Assembly: GCA_032207245.1 (NCBI GenBank)
Contig: CM063499.1
Span: 74,712,978 to 74,776,977, forward strand
Origin: Pardosa pseudoannulata
Lineage: Eukaryota > Arthropoda > Arachnida > Araneae > Lycosidae
Direction: 5' to 3'
Length of the DNA stretch: 64,000 nt
The notes under the pieces were generated by a model that searched no databases, was not told the DNA's origin, and saw only the letters and a list, made by a program, of their open reading frames with translations. Position 1 is the stretch's first letter. The number at the start of each line of letters is the position of its first letter. Position numbers and translations under genes: made by a program. Shown here one piece after another: positions 51,655-63,663 of this stretch.

Positions 51655-52895
51655 GTTCTATAATGTTTTGTTTTAATGTTTTATAGAGAACTAAATGTGT
51701 CAACTTTAGACATAGTATTCTGCATTTTATTTCATTTTCTAAACTTCTCAAATCAATAACAATGCATAGAAAACACATTTAAAAAAAATACAAAATATAC
51801 AGAGATGTCAGATAATTATATAAAATAAATTATTTATTATTCAATAAATTATAAATTTATTCTTATTAAATGCTATGTAACAAATAGCAAGGAAAATTCT
51901 TAAAAAATCCACAAATATAAATACCTAATAATTTTTAAAACAAATGTTAAACACATTCATTGTAAACATAAAGATTGATCAAGTAAGAAACACATAAATG
52001 TTTACAAATTGCAGCAAAAATTAAGTTTGCTGTTAAATGTAAAGCAAACTTAACTAGTAATTTTAAGATAGAAATAAAATATTCTCAGAACAAACAAATA
52101 TCTGAACTACAAAAATTGTTTTTATATTAATATACACTCTTTAGATTGTAAACACAACACAAAAAATAAAGCTGTATATACATCTGTTTAATTTATATTC
52201 TATACATACTTTACATCCAAAAAGAAAATTTTTCTTCCAAAATGATTTAAGTACATTTAAAATGTATGACTAAATATCTTGAATAATATGATGCTTCTGG
52301 AATAACAGTATTTTTCGAAACCTAATAAAAACAAGAATAGAAATTATTTATAGCCAATACATAAAATCAGATATAAACAAGAGAGTTAGACTTTGAATTT
52401 GGTAAAACTAAATATGATCTAGAATGTATAGTATAGAGAAAGTGTATGTTTGTAAACAAATACGAGTGCTGACTACAACTCAACTTTTCATTGTCAAAAC
52501 ATTGCTTGTTTTCATCGTATCTTATGAGTTTCAAATATGAATCACGTATACAACAAAACTAAATTTTATTTAAGGAAACATCAGAAACTAGCCAATTAAT
52601 TCAAAAGAGATTTTTTTAGCACTTACAAAATGATATATTTTTAATAAATTACAATACTATTAAGTATCATAATCAAAGTATAACTACTTTGATTATATTA
52701 ACAGGCACAATAAACTATTACATAATTAAGAATCTAATAAAAATGTGCAAAACCTGATCATTTTAAATACAAAAATAATTACATTTATAGGTAGAGTACT
52801 TACAAAAGCATAGAAAATACATTAGAAATACGAAAATAAACTTAGTAATAATAAAAAAATTCTTAGAGCATAATAATTTTATATAATCTATTACA
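51655..52895. other. Intergenic AT-rich DNA
   Basis: No gene is seen. If the THAP exon at 52896-53093 belongs to a longer gene, later exons would lie here on the minus strand, but I found none. Confidence 0.45.
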
Positions 52896-53093
52896 TTACA
52901 GTAAGGTTAACGTTTTATTACCATTTTGAAAATGTTTGCCGCAAATTCTCGAAGAAGAATTCCAGTCTTGCCTTTTCAAAGCTTTTATCCAAAGAATTCG
53001 AAATGTAGGATATTTAGGAAAGCAATAAAATCCAATATTTTCACCTTTTTTGAAAAGCATAGTACAGACATGCATACAACAGCTTGTTACCAT
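52896..53093 (-). CDS. THAP zinc-finger domain exon or fragment
   Basis: The 65-residue minus-strand frame begins MVTSCCMHVC and continues to FYCFPKYP, LWIKALKRQDWNSSSRICGK and HFQNG. This is the layout of the THAP DNA-binding finger: C-x(4)-C near the start, the FxxFPK strand, the W, and the closing C-x2-H (ICGKHF). THAP domains bind DNA in transcription factors and in P-element and THAP9-type transposases. The end of the finger (the later conserved Pro and the AVPTIF-type box) is missing. A donor-like G|GTAATA follows HFQN, so the frame may be a first exon ending near 52920, with the rest lost or not found. It starts at its own ATG in the family's usual position. I cannot tell a host gene from a transposon relic. 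No partner exon was recognised within the gene-free 51655-52895. Confidence 0.7.
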   Translation of the reverse strand: MVTSCCMHVCTMLFKKGENIGFYCFPKYPTFRILWIKALKRQDWNSSSRICGKHFQNGNKTLTLL

Positions 53094-53490
53094 TTTCAGA
53101 TAATTGACAAAATTAAAATCCCAATAACATAATCTGTAGGAAATTCAAATGTTTTGCCAACGAGGAATTTGAGCTGCAGTTTTTGCTGTACTTGACGTCA
53201 TGCGCACATTCTCTATACAGCTGCCAAACATGATGACCAGCTACCTAATAGTGCTGAACATCTCTGATACAAAAGATATTTAAAGTGGAAGCTAGCATGA
53301 CTTTGCAGAATGACGAGAAATAAAAAATCGAGTATTTGAACTAAACATTTTTATTTAAGTTCTAAAAGTTTTTTTTCAAATAAAAGTTAACAAAATAAAC
53401 ATAATCAATTTAACAATCACCTATTACAGAAAAACATTTAACCTAATACCATTAAAAAATATAAAGTAAAAAATAAGGGAATTTCTAATC

Positions 53491-54468
53491 TGATACTGCT
53501 ACCCTCACAGCTGACCAAAACAGGATACCTTGCCTCCTGCTTGTCAGCCTTATATATCCAGCAGCAGGTATATCATGCTAATTAGCATAATCATGCGGCT
53601 TCCTCCCCCCACTCAGCCAATCACAAAATTACACAGATCGTAGCCGCCGAGTGAGAGTTGAAGCCACATTAGCGTCTGCCGTGCAGACGTCACGAACAAA
53701 ATAACCGCGAGAGTCAGCTTCCTTAACAAAAACAATCTAACTGGCAATTAAGGTGGTGGTCAAATCTCCTGCCTCGTTTGACTTAAATAAATAAGCGAAC
53801 TAAGACAAATTGCCGGGATTCACCGAAAGTTACGGAAGGTGCCAATTCGGCTGCAACTTCTAACAAAACATAGTGTGAAGACACCCCTCCCCCCCCCCCT
53901 TTGTCCAGAACTAACAACCAAAATCAGCTGATTTGAAGCCTCCTGAGAATTCAGCTTAAAAAAAAACTAGCTGTAACCTTAGCTGGAGTTCCCAGGTAAC
54001 TGGAACCGTAACTGACCCTGAGGTATAAAAAGCCTAGAATTTTTCGACTCGGGGCTTTTCGACATCTTTCTTTTACGTAAGTGCTTTGACCTCATGAAGG
54101 CTTTTGCGTCTTTTGACTGGAGCCAGCTTTCTAGTGATTAAGTTCAGGAGATTCGTAAAGTTCGTTCATATAGGGAGCGGCAGAGTCTCGGATACTGAAC
54201 GGGGGGAAAATTGGGTTTACATTGCACCCTGGAAAAGCATCCCCACTTGTGAGAGATTATTTAATCTCTTCTTTTGACTGTGATTGTCGTGGTGATGTTA
54301 TGCAGGTGACACTCCTTTGCATTTCGACTTGTTTTGGGAGATTAGAATCCCATTGTATCATATTTCTCAAGAAATAAAAGTGATTTATTATTTATATAAG
54401 TTAATTTTATCGTAACTGTGATCCTTCTTCATGGTACCTCTTCACTCGAGAACATTAAAATCATCACA
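53491..54468 (+). mobile_element. Probable solo LTR or long regulatory repeat
   Basis: This block is distinctly richer in GC than its surroundings and non-coding. It contains a TATA box in a promoter-like setting (TATAAAA at 54024, then GACTCGGGGCTTTTCG) and an AATAAA at 54373 followed by a T-rich tail, the U3-R-U5 order of an LTR. Candidate ends are TGATACTGCTACCCTCACAG (53491) and ..ATCATCACA (54468). I could not confirm a target duplication, so the limits are uncertain. No internal gag/pol region is present. Confidence 0.45.
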
Positions 54469-54723
54469 ATACCAACTTTAAACATCTTACAATTTCACTT
54501 ACTAAATATGTCACCTAAAATTCAAGGCTTTAAATTATATGTATATAGTTTTCATATATAACAATTAAATCCTAATCAAAGGAAACAGCTAAAGAATGAT
54601 ATGCAAAGCAAATATAAATGTTAATACATTTACTTATTACATGCTTACCCCTCTTTTTCTCTAGAAAGATTATAGAAATATCAATGAAGAACTTTCTATA
54701 AATACATTTGTATCTTTTATGTG

Positions 54724-54865
54724 ATTACATTATTTAATAAACAACTTAAGATTGCAAAATTGTTTGTTAAATAGAGGTGTCTTTTATTCAAGACTGTCTA
54801 TTAAAAGACACCTCTATTTAACAAACAATTTTGTGATCTTAAGTTGTTTTATTAAGTAATGTAAT
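54724..54865. repeat. Long near-perfect hairpin
   Basis: The arms 54724-54786 and 54802-54865 (~63 nt each) are inverted repeats with only a few mismatches around a 15-nt loop; for example TAAATAGAGGTGTCTTTTA and TAAAAGACACCTCTATTTA. It lies just past the likely 3' end of ATP6V1F. It may be a small palindromic MITE. The outer ends are ATTACATTA and TAATGTAAT. Confidence 0.9.
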
Positions 54866-54945
54866 CTGCTATAGTAATATTATCTTTTTTACAAAAAGGA
54901 TTAGGGCTGGAAATTGATTTAAGTCTGAAAGTGTATTTATATTAT

Positions 54946-54951
54946 TTTATT
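54946..54951 (-). terminator. Possible polyadenylation signal of ATP6V1F
   Basis: AATAAA on the minus strand, ~170 nt past the stop codon at 55118. Others occur further on, so this is one candidate. Confidence 0.4.
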
Positions 54952-55117
54952 TACTTAATAAGTATATTTCTCTGTTTTCCATTTGGGGAGACGGTCATAT
55001 ACATAAGATATATATTATATGGTACTAAAAAGGTACTAATCTTTAGTTTGGTATAAAATTTATGTATAGTAAAGTTTATGTATAACAGAAATTAATCTTA
55101 ACTCACACTTTCTTCTC

Positions 55118-58100
55118 TTAACGATATTCTTCAGCTTGAAATATACCCTGAAAAAAAAATATAGAATACATATAACTTAGGTGTACAAATATATATATAT
55201 ATATATATTCTTTAAGTTAAAAAATTATGGACAAGAATATTTTTACTTATTTGTAAATCTCAAAGCTAGAAAAATTTGTCTATGCAATCTGTACAAATTC
55301 AAACTTATATTATACAAGCAATAGTTGATGAGAGAGTAATAAAATTCAAATTTATGTACAACTTGTAAACTAGTAGGTATGCCATTAGATCCTTGAACAA
55401 CACATCTGTATTTCCCTGTATTTTAAAAATACATGACTTAATTTTTTTAATACTTGCGACTCATACATAGAAAGTGGAAAATAATTAGTAAGACTACATA
55501 AAAAAAAAGCTTGAAGAGCCTAGTCAAGACCTAAACTAACACCACTTGCCTTCAAATATATTTTCAAGTGAGAATATCTGAAGCTGTTAAAATTTAAATT
55601 GTTTCTGTATGGCTGTGCAGCAAATACATTTTTTCATTATGCAACAAGTACCTATTACCCAAAAAAGCCCATTTTTTTTTTTTTTTAACACCATTTGAAA
55701 AAACTCAAGTGGGTTTTTTTTAAATCTTTATTTAAAATTCCACATATTTAACTAATAAAAAATATTGAGTTGTCTATAATATATATTATATATTTCCTCT
55801 CTAACAATGAGTGTAAAAAATTTTTTTAATTTGAGAGGGTCTAAACTGCAAAAAAAAACTAAAACTTAAAAAAATTTCAGGGGAAAATAATTATCTGTAT
55901 AACAAATACAATGAAAAAATTATAGAAAAAAATTAAAAACCCAAACAACCAGTATTTCTGACAAGATGAAGAAAACTGACATCTTTCAGCCGATATTAAA
56001 AAGAAATAATATGGCTAAAAAAGAATTACCCAGAGGGCTTGAGTATATTTACAAGAACATTAACAAATTACAAGAACTTTCTATATTACATACAACTTAT
56101 TCTAAATGATATCCAGTCACTTTTAAATGCAATATATATGTATGTATATGTATATAATGTTTTATTTTTCATTTATATTTATCATTTTTTCACAGAATGT
56201 CATAAAATATTTGGTTAATATTTACATATAAAACTGTTTTGGATAACATTTATAAAACACAGGATAAAATCTAAATTAAACAAAGTTAATAAGAATGTAT
56301 GATGAAAAAATAAGAATATTGAATTATTACATGTGATAAAATTAATCGAAGAATGGACAAGAAAAATTGGGAAAAAAATATGTATAACTGCAAATAAGTA
56401 AACATTGGGATAATATATAATTAATTCTGCTACTTATCATATATAACTTACAAATTTACTAAAAATATCTTCTGAATGCTTTAATAACACAACACTGCTA
56501 ATTAATATTGAGCAATAATTTAATACATTTTATTGAAAAGAAAAAAACTTCAAATGCAACTATTTTAAAGCCAACTTTTAGTACAAAATAATCGCCATTC
56601 AAAACTAGTTTTTTTATGTTAAAAAAATTTTAGAATATGTAACAAATAATTTATTTTAAGATTTCAAAATTTCCTTTAATTTTGACAAAAATTTCTTTTG
56701 CATAGTTTAAAATTGATTTTTTTAAATTTTTAACTTTAAAAAGTGATTACCATTTTAAATTTATTTTAATCATACAATTAATTATATATCCTGTCCTCTT
56801 ATAACAAAAAACCTGAATAGTTTTCAAATCTCCAAAAAAAGCATCTAAAACCCTTTAAAGTATAGAAAAAGCCCTGAAAAAATCCAAAACCCTGAGAAAA
56901 CCCACTGGGTTGGGTTTTTCTGAAAAAACCCGGGTTTTTGCCAACCTTGATCTATTATGACTTTCAAATTGATTAGCTTTAACTATTTTCATTCGACATA
57001 TTTCTTTTTAACTTCAATATCACCACTTTTTTTTTAATGAAAATTCATTGTTGTTGTGATATTAGAATGATCACTTGCAAAAAAGTCAATTTGAGTTAAT
57101 CAGGAGTATTTACTATACAAATCTAGCAAATCTCTAATTATTTTTAATCTGGTTAGATTAGGTCTTGAGGTTTTTAATTTTATAAATTCTTTTTACATAA
57201 TCTAACAACAATATAGTTACTTTTCTTTAAGCCAAGTTTAAAAAAAACTGTTTGGTAGTTTATCTTTGAGGTAAAAAAAAATGAAATAAAATGTGTTATT
57301 CATTTAAATGAAGCTAAGTTGTTCATTTTCAAATTCTTGCAGGTGTAACATATTTAAAAATTAATTTAAATTTTAAAATAAACACAAGCCTTCATTTCGG
57401 AACCATAAAAACCCAGAGTAAATGCTGTACAAGTAATTAGTTGAATATATCACTGAAAGGCACATAGTAAATATAAAAATAACCTTAGCTCTTCTCAAAA
57501 TTGAATCCTTATTAGGATCATAGGGATGGTCTTTAGATGGAATTTCTAAAACAGCAGGAACTGGTTTTACATGAGCGTCAATAACATAACGAATCATTTC
57601 AGCAATCTAAAAAATAAATTAAGCATTTTAGAAGATAAGATTAAGCCTTTCAGCTGAATATTTGGTCTGGCCAAATACTGAAGAGATATTTGCCTAAATA
57701 AATTCATAATAATAAAATATTTTTTAAAAAACTAATTCTAAATATATTTAACAAAAAATATTGCAATGTTACATATCACTGCATTAATTATTAGAAAATT
57801 TAACATTTACTTAAGTTGCATAACACATAAATATTTAATAATGTTACATAAATAAAAACTTTTCTTATTATAAATTTATCATTAAACACATTTAAACCAG
57901 TACTGGAACCTTTTATACTTAAGTACAAATGTACATAGTTTGTTAAATAGAAGTCTGGATACTATTTGAATCAGCAATTAGAAAAACAATTTTGTTAGTA
58001 ATTATTTTTAATTTAAAATTTAAAAATTGTTTTAATTACAAAATTACAGTCAAAAGAGAATATTTTTATTAAGTCTTTGGATTTATATTTAGTTTTCAGC

Positions 58101-61100
58101 TCTTTAACCAAATCACTAATCATTACATATGTTTTTCAATTTATTTGTTACTAATAAATTGAAACATGTGATATTTTATGTTATTAAATAAAAATTAAAT
58201 AAAAAATCAGTAAACCTACATACATTTTGGTTGATTAAGATTATGTCAATATCATCCCTCTTCAAAAAAGTTTTAAAAGTTTCCTCAATTTCACAGGCTG
58301 GTGTATCTAAATGAAAGGGAAAAAGTAGCAAAATAATTTTTATATGCTCCAAATAAAATAATATGAAGGATTAAAAAGTTTTAAAAATAAATAATTTGAG
58401 TGCGAGTGTATTTAAATTTAACAACACTGACAAAATAAAAACATTTTTTAAATGCAGGCACTACTGAAAAAATTAGGTTTACTAGTGATCTCCTTACAAA
58501 AAAAGTTAACATTAAACACTGATACAAGTACAGTAGATCTTTGACTATTTGATTGACTGTAGGTAAGTACAGGTAAATTAAAATGGTTTCTTAACAAAAA
58601 GAATTAGTGTTAAAACCAACCTAAGTCCCCACAGTAGAATACTTTTCAGTGTTCTGCAACAGGTTTTCAGATAATCAAAAATGTTTTGCAGGCAGGGTTG
58701 GCTTCATTTGTCCAACCCGAAAAAACCCAAGCCGGTTTTTCAAAATTGGGTTCTCAAAATCTTTATTTAAAATTCCACATATTTAACTAATAATAAATAT
58801 ATTGAATTAAATCTATAATACATATTACATATTTCATCTTTGACAATGATCCTAGATTTTGTTTAATTTGAGGGAGTCTAAACTGCTAGAAAAAACAAAA
58901 ACTTAAAAACTTTTCAGGGGAAAATAATTATCTGTATAACAAATACAATAAAATCTAAATTAAACAAAGTTAATAAGAATATATGATGAAAAAAATAAGA
59001 ATATTGAAGTATTACATGTGATAAAATTAACTGAAAAATGGACATGAAAAATTGGGAAAAAAATATGTATAACAACTGCAAATAAGTACACATGGGGATA
59101 ATATATAATTAATTTTGCTACTTATCATATATAACTTACAAATTAATTAAAAAATATCTTCTGAATGTTTTAATAATACAATACTGCTAATAAATATAGA
59201 GCAATAACTTAATACATTTTATTGAAAAGAAAAAACTTCAAATGCAACTATTTCAAAGCCAACTTTTAGTATAAAATAATCACCATTCAAAACTAGTTTT
59301 TTGATGTTAGAAAAATTTTAAATCAAATTATCACTACGATGACAAAAATGGGACTGATAATTTTGCCCAAACATTAATGCAAGGGAAGTTTTTAGGATAG
59401 GCAGATCGCTAGCTATCTTGGCACTTTTTGGCACATTCTGCTTCGGGGACCTAAGCTAATATGCTAGTATTATGTTAATACTTAAGCCAATATGCATTTT
59501 TTAACTTTAGAAGTCTGAAAAAAAAATGGAGGGTTTTTCCCTAAATAAACTGTATAAAAAACCACACTTTTTAGTTAATTGTCCATGCTACAGTCAGTTT
59601 TGCCTCCAAAAGCACTTTCAAGAAACATCATGCCTGAGAAGGCAATAGCAAATAATGCTTTGTTTGCAGTGATCAATCATATGGGTCTACCAGGTAGGTC
59701 CCCATTTGAATTAATGTATTATATTAAATTAAAATAAAATATTTTCTTGAGATTTGCGTTATTTTGAAAAACGCAACTTTCATTATTTAACTTAGTGCAT
59801 ATAGTTAAAAATTTTCATCAAAAAAGTAGTAAAAATTAGTTCCTATTCACTAACATTTTTGATATCCAGCTACTGGCAGTCCTAATTAGCTCAGATAATC
59901 AAGATTCTGCTGTACTAAAATTCTCTAAACATAAGCAAATAACACATAAAAGGCCACCTATTCTGATACGTGAAAAGCATAAGTAATGCCATGATAGAGA
60001 ATTTTCTTAATTTTGAACATACTTAGTTTAGTTTAGTTTGGAGCACTACGGCCTACTGTTTTGCACGCTTGGGCTAATGAGACCGGGACCTACAGTTTAA
60101 AGCTGATTCTGAACCGCTACAAACATCCATGCCAGCAGTGGGATTCGAACTCGCAAACTCCGGTTCCGAAGAGCAGCACTCTACCATTCGGCCATCGTTC
60201 GGCGATCATACTTAGGAGTAGCAAGATTATTCTCCTAATTAAATTGCTTTTAACTTTTCAACCTCATTAGCAAAAAGACATCCAGATTTATAATTATTCT
60301 GTATTTATAAGGAGATATTTTAGTCTGCCAGGTTTTAACTCTCATCTTTCATAATTTCATACCCTCTAACAATGGTCACTAACCAATGCATATCATTTCA
60401 TAGTATCATACTATGCACAACATAAATATTATCCCGATCTCTATATAAGCAATAATGCAACATTATTATTTTTATATTTATTTATTTATAACTGTAAAAT
60501 AAATTATTACTTTTGAAACATAAATAAAACAAACACACATTAACAAAAATGTTGCAATAACTGTAATCCACCAACATTGTCAATACTACTTTTTAATGCT
60601 AGCTAAAATTTTACTAACTCTACCTAAACATAAATAAAGAGGTAAAAGGTATTTTGAAATCTTGAGTAATAGAAGGGAGGGGGGAAATTGCAAACAACAA
60701 AGTAAGTAATTATATCTGTAATATAGTATTGTAGCAGGTACAATTATTCCCCTCTCCTTTTTTTACGATAAGTGGCGCAGAAAGCCATCGAGTGTGTTCT
60801 AATATAGTGTCAGTGGTCTATGAGAGTGTGTTTTGTGCTCTTTGTTGTTTTGTGTTCTGTGATGCGGAACTTTGCAAGAAAATAAAAATGGTTCCTAGAA
60901 AAATAGACTAAATTATTTTCGAAACGTCTTATGAAATAAGAGTCTTGTCCTTCTACAGTATAACAATATCTATACAAGCTATAGTAAACAAATATTCTCA
61001 CAGTTCTTAAAATCAATTAGCCTGATTATAATTTCTTTAGTAACAAAAATATATACCCAGATTGGAAAAAAACACACATTTGCCTTATGTTTTTTAGGGA

Positions 61101-62393
61101 AAATAGGTACCTGAAATTGTGAAATCCATATTTTTTAGCACTGAAGCATAATTCAGTAATTACTTAGTATTTTCCATAATGAATACACATAACCCATAGC
61201 AGTTTGAGGGTATAATTTTGATTAAACATAATTTAGTGACTTATTTAAAATTGGTAAATATTTTAGGGTTTTTTTTAATTTATTTATTTTTAATTCTAAA
61301 TAGCAATGACATTGAGTCTACCAACAATGACAAGTATATACAATTTCTGTCTTTCCGCACTATTAACATCAAGAACTATTTCCAGTTTAACTTTGGTTAA
61401 AAATAGAAAACCTCACAAAATTTTAAAAAGACAATGGATTCAACATCCCAAAATGCAAAATAATTTACTTCACACCCTTTTCTAACAATAAAATGAGAAA
61501 AAATAGAAAACCTAACAAAATTTTAAAAAGACAATAAATTCAACTTCCCAAAATGCAAAATAATTTACTTCACACCCTTTTCTAACAATAAAATGAGAAA
61601 AAATAGAAAACCTAACAAAATTTTAAAAAGGCAATAAATTCAACTTCCCAAAATGCAAAATAATTTACTTCACATCCTTTTCTAACAATAAAATGAGAAT
61701 AAAGCTGATGGAGATTATTGGTAACATATACAAATCTCATATTATAAACACAGTCTCTAGTTTTGTGGGAAAAAAATACTAGTTATCTTCAACTTCTTAT
61801 AAATTCAAGTATGAAAAAAAATTATCTCAATTCAATTGATTTCAAAATCATTAAGTATATCTATTAGTCAAATAAATAAATTTCAGACAACTTGAACAAA
61901 CATACAATTGTGTTACAAAATGTACCTGTATGGTGGCTTCTAAAATTAAATGTTTCTTTTTTGTGCAAAACAATTTAATTAATAAGAAAGTTAACAACTT
62001 GATGTAAAGTAAATAAACTTTTATAAATAAATAATTTTAATACAATTTAAGTTTGTAAAACTTAACATCAACACTGTTAAAAATGTAAACATTCAAATAA
62101 AGTAAAACAACAGTTATTCAAAGGTACTACTAACAAAACTAAATTCACAGTTATAATTTTTGGAAAGAAGTCAACATTATACATTGGTCGTATCAACACA
62201 CATACTTAAACTATAATAAGTAAACAGAAAAAGAAACCTGGTATTCTTTTTACATAAAAATACAAATTTACATTTTGAATAAAAAATTATTTTGAAAGAA
62301 ATAATACTAACTTTTTTCAACAACCATGAAATTTGTTTGCCTGGATTTGTTTAATTCTCCAATGCCACCTAGGAGAAATCCCACACATGTATC
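55118..62393 (-). CDS. ATP6V1F: V-type proton ATPase subunit F (5' exon outside the window)
   Basis: Subunit F belongs to the central rotor stalk (with D) of the cytosolic V1 sector of the proton pump that acidifies endomembrane compartments. Four minus-strand exons join in phase: 62312-62393 ([19 protein letters not shown]...), 58224-58306 (...[13 protein letters not shown]), 57484-57606 ([20 protein letters not shown], then [20 protein letters not shown]) and a 30-bp last exon 55118-55147 (GIFQAEEYR, stop). All have AG acceptors and GT donors. They give 105 residues; the family has about 119-124. The missing ~14-19 residues (the start up to VIGDE) belong to a first exon that I searched for up to 64000 and did not find. 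Motifs [19 protein letters not shown] and [15 protein letters not shown] are the family's most conserved, and no stop or frameshift breaks the frame. Introns of ~2.3, 0.6 and 3.9 kb hold hAT, SINE and TTAA elements. Confidence 0.96.
55658..56949. mobile_element. hAT-like element in the last intron of ATP6V1F
   Basis: The right end reads CGGGTTTTTGCCAACCTTG, related to the CAGGGTTGGCAAAAACCCG-type terminus. The flanks ACCTATTA (55650-55657) and ATCTATTA (56950-56957) match at 7 of 8 bases, consistent with an aged hAT duplication. The left terminus is degraded (CCCAAAAAAGCCC). The body matches 58693-59340 and is non-coding. Confidence 0.7.
56958..57483. other. ATP6V1F last intron, donor-proximal part
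   Basis: Unique AT-rich sequence with no further exon. Confidence 0.4.
57607..58223. other. ATP6V1F intron between the 41-codon and 27-codon exons
   Basis: Unique AT-rich sequence. A self-complementary pair lies near 58133-58168 (TTTTTCAATTTATTTGTTA and CTAATAAATTGAAACA). No element with clear ends. Confidence 0.4.
58693..59340. mobile_element. hAT-like element, left portion
   Basis: It starts CAGGGTTGGCTTCATTTGTC and is roughly collinear with the body of 55658-56949, with an internal deletion. The similarity is lost near 59330, so the right end is missing. It lies in the ATP6V1F intron. Confidence 0.65.
59341..60030. other. ATP6V1F intron, unassigned
   Basis: It includes a GC-richer scrap (59395-59475) of unknown origin. 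No exon is seen. Confidence 0.4.
60031..60205 (-). mobile_element. tRNA-derived SINE (copy B, most complete)
   Basis: On the minus strand it starts GCCGAACGATGGCCGAATGG with an A-box match (TGGCCGAATGG, 60084+100 to 60194) and a B box GTTCGAATCCC (60140-60150). The body (ATGGATGTTTGTAGCGGTTC, GTAGGTCCCGGTCTCATTAG) and an AAACTAAACTAAACTAAG tail follow. It has the composition of a short tRNA-headed SINE and matches copies A, C, D and E. The open frame through it on the plus strand (60061-60270) is not a gene. Confidence 0.85.
60206..61398. other. ATP6V1F intron, unassigned
   Basis: AT-rich. Short open frames at 60810-61016 (minus) and 61218-61400 (plus) have no recognisable domain. Confidence 0.4.
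61399..61703 (+). repeat. ~100-bp tandem repeat, three copies
   Basis: AAAATAGAAAACCTAACAAA...CACACCCTTTTCTAACAATA recurs near 61399, 61498 and 61599 with few differences. It lies in the ATP6V1F intron. Confidence 0.9.
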
Positions 62394-63037
62394 CTACAAG
62401 AAAGAGTGGAAAAAATTAATAGAAAATTTTTTATCATTTAACATGCAAAATCACAAAATATGCATTCACATACTATATACAATATTTAATAAATGCATAA
62501 AAAAAATGTGGATTTTTATAAAAAAGTCAAAAATATGGGTGGAATTAAAAATCTTTTTTAAATAACTTTTGAGCAAAATTATTAGATAGCAACTTTTAAG
62601 CTTCTCATATATACAGTGAAATTATTACATAAAATAAGTTTCTTAAATTAGTTAGAAGATCATATAATGACTATTTGCAGCTAGTTGATCTAATACAAGT
62701 ATAATTACCTAATTATAGAACTCACAAAAAGACTTTAATTGCTATAATCTGGAATTATGGTTTTACCTTCTTAAAAACATTCTATTCTATAACTTATTAA
62801 CATAAAGTTTTAAAACATACATTAAATAATTAAGTCTAACAGTAATTTTTAAAATTATATAAAGAAAAATCTGTATTAACCATTTACTTTGAAAGACCTC
62901 TATATTTTGAGTAAAATATAAGAAATTCCAAAATGAAGATTAAATTTGTCACATTTAATCATATATGTTTAATTATTTTATTTTAAACTACATCAAAGAA
63001 CATAAAAAAATTTCACGCATGTTTTATTTGAGATGAT
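62394..63037. other. ATP6V1F first intron (partial)
   Basis: Unique AT-rich sequence upstream of the first in-window exon. No first exon is seen. Confidence 0.45.
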
Positions 63038-63041
63038 TTAA

Positions 63042-63659
63042 CCCTCCGAGTGGAACAACACCGAGGAAAAAGTCTCCAAAAATACGCTAAAGTTTCATTG
63101 TGTCAGTGACCAAAGTGTTCTATGATTTTTTACTTCCCCCTTTGTCGACTAGATTGGAATACGGGAAACCCACCCTCGTTACTGTCCCTTTACTTCCGGT
63201 TATAAATAGATATATAAATAGACATTATAGATTGTTAATTTTTAATACACATAAAGCTCGTCAAGTCTCGAAGATCATGCATAAGAAATAATGTGTTCTT
63301 AAAGTACAAATAAAAATATTCTTTAAGAGAATGATTTATATCTTTTTTACGAAAGTCATCCAAGCTATTTAAGTGGTGCAATTAGAGATACATCTGTTAC
63401 CGCAAACGAAACACTTCGAAATAGAGATTTACAAAGCCATGAAAAACTATCAGCGTCTTTGTGCCTCAGAGAGTAGGTGTGCAGTTTCTAAACAATCGAC
63501 CTGACCCTCCTATCTCAAAACTCCATAGGGGGAAACACTGGCAGAAATGTACATTACATCCATTTTCGGAACGTTTTTGGAGGTCGAAAATTGTACGTGA
63601 CAACCACTTTGAAGACATCATCAGTTTGGTGGAATTGTACGTGCGAACCGCTTAGAGGG
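63042..63659. mobile_element. TTAA-flanked DNA element, 618 bp
   Basis: TTAA lies on both sides (63038-63041 and 63660-63663). The termini are imperfect inverted repeats, CCCTCCGAGTGGAAC and CCCTCTAAGCGGTTC, about 10 of 15 matching. The composition is richer in GC than the intron around it. Two open frames (63100-63291 and 63461-63655) show no recognised transposase motif. Confidence 0.65.
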
Positions 63660-63663
63660 TTAA

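Noticed and set aside
57373..57483. Extension of the ATP6V1F frame past RRAK into [11 protein letters not shown]
   Set aside because: This is read-through of the intron after a GT donor. The true C terminus GIFQAEEYR is in the exon at 55118-55147.
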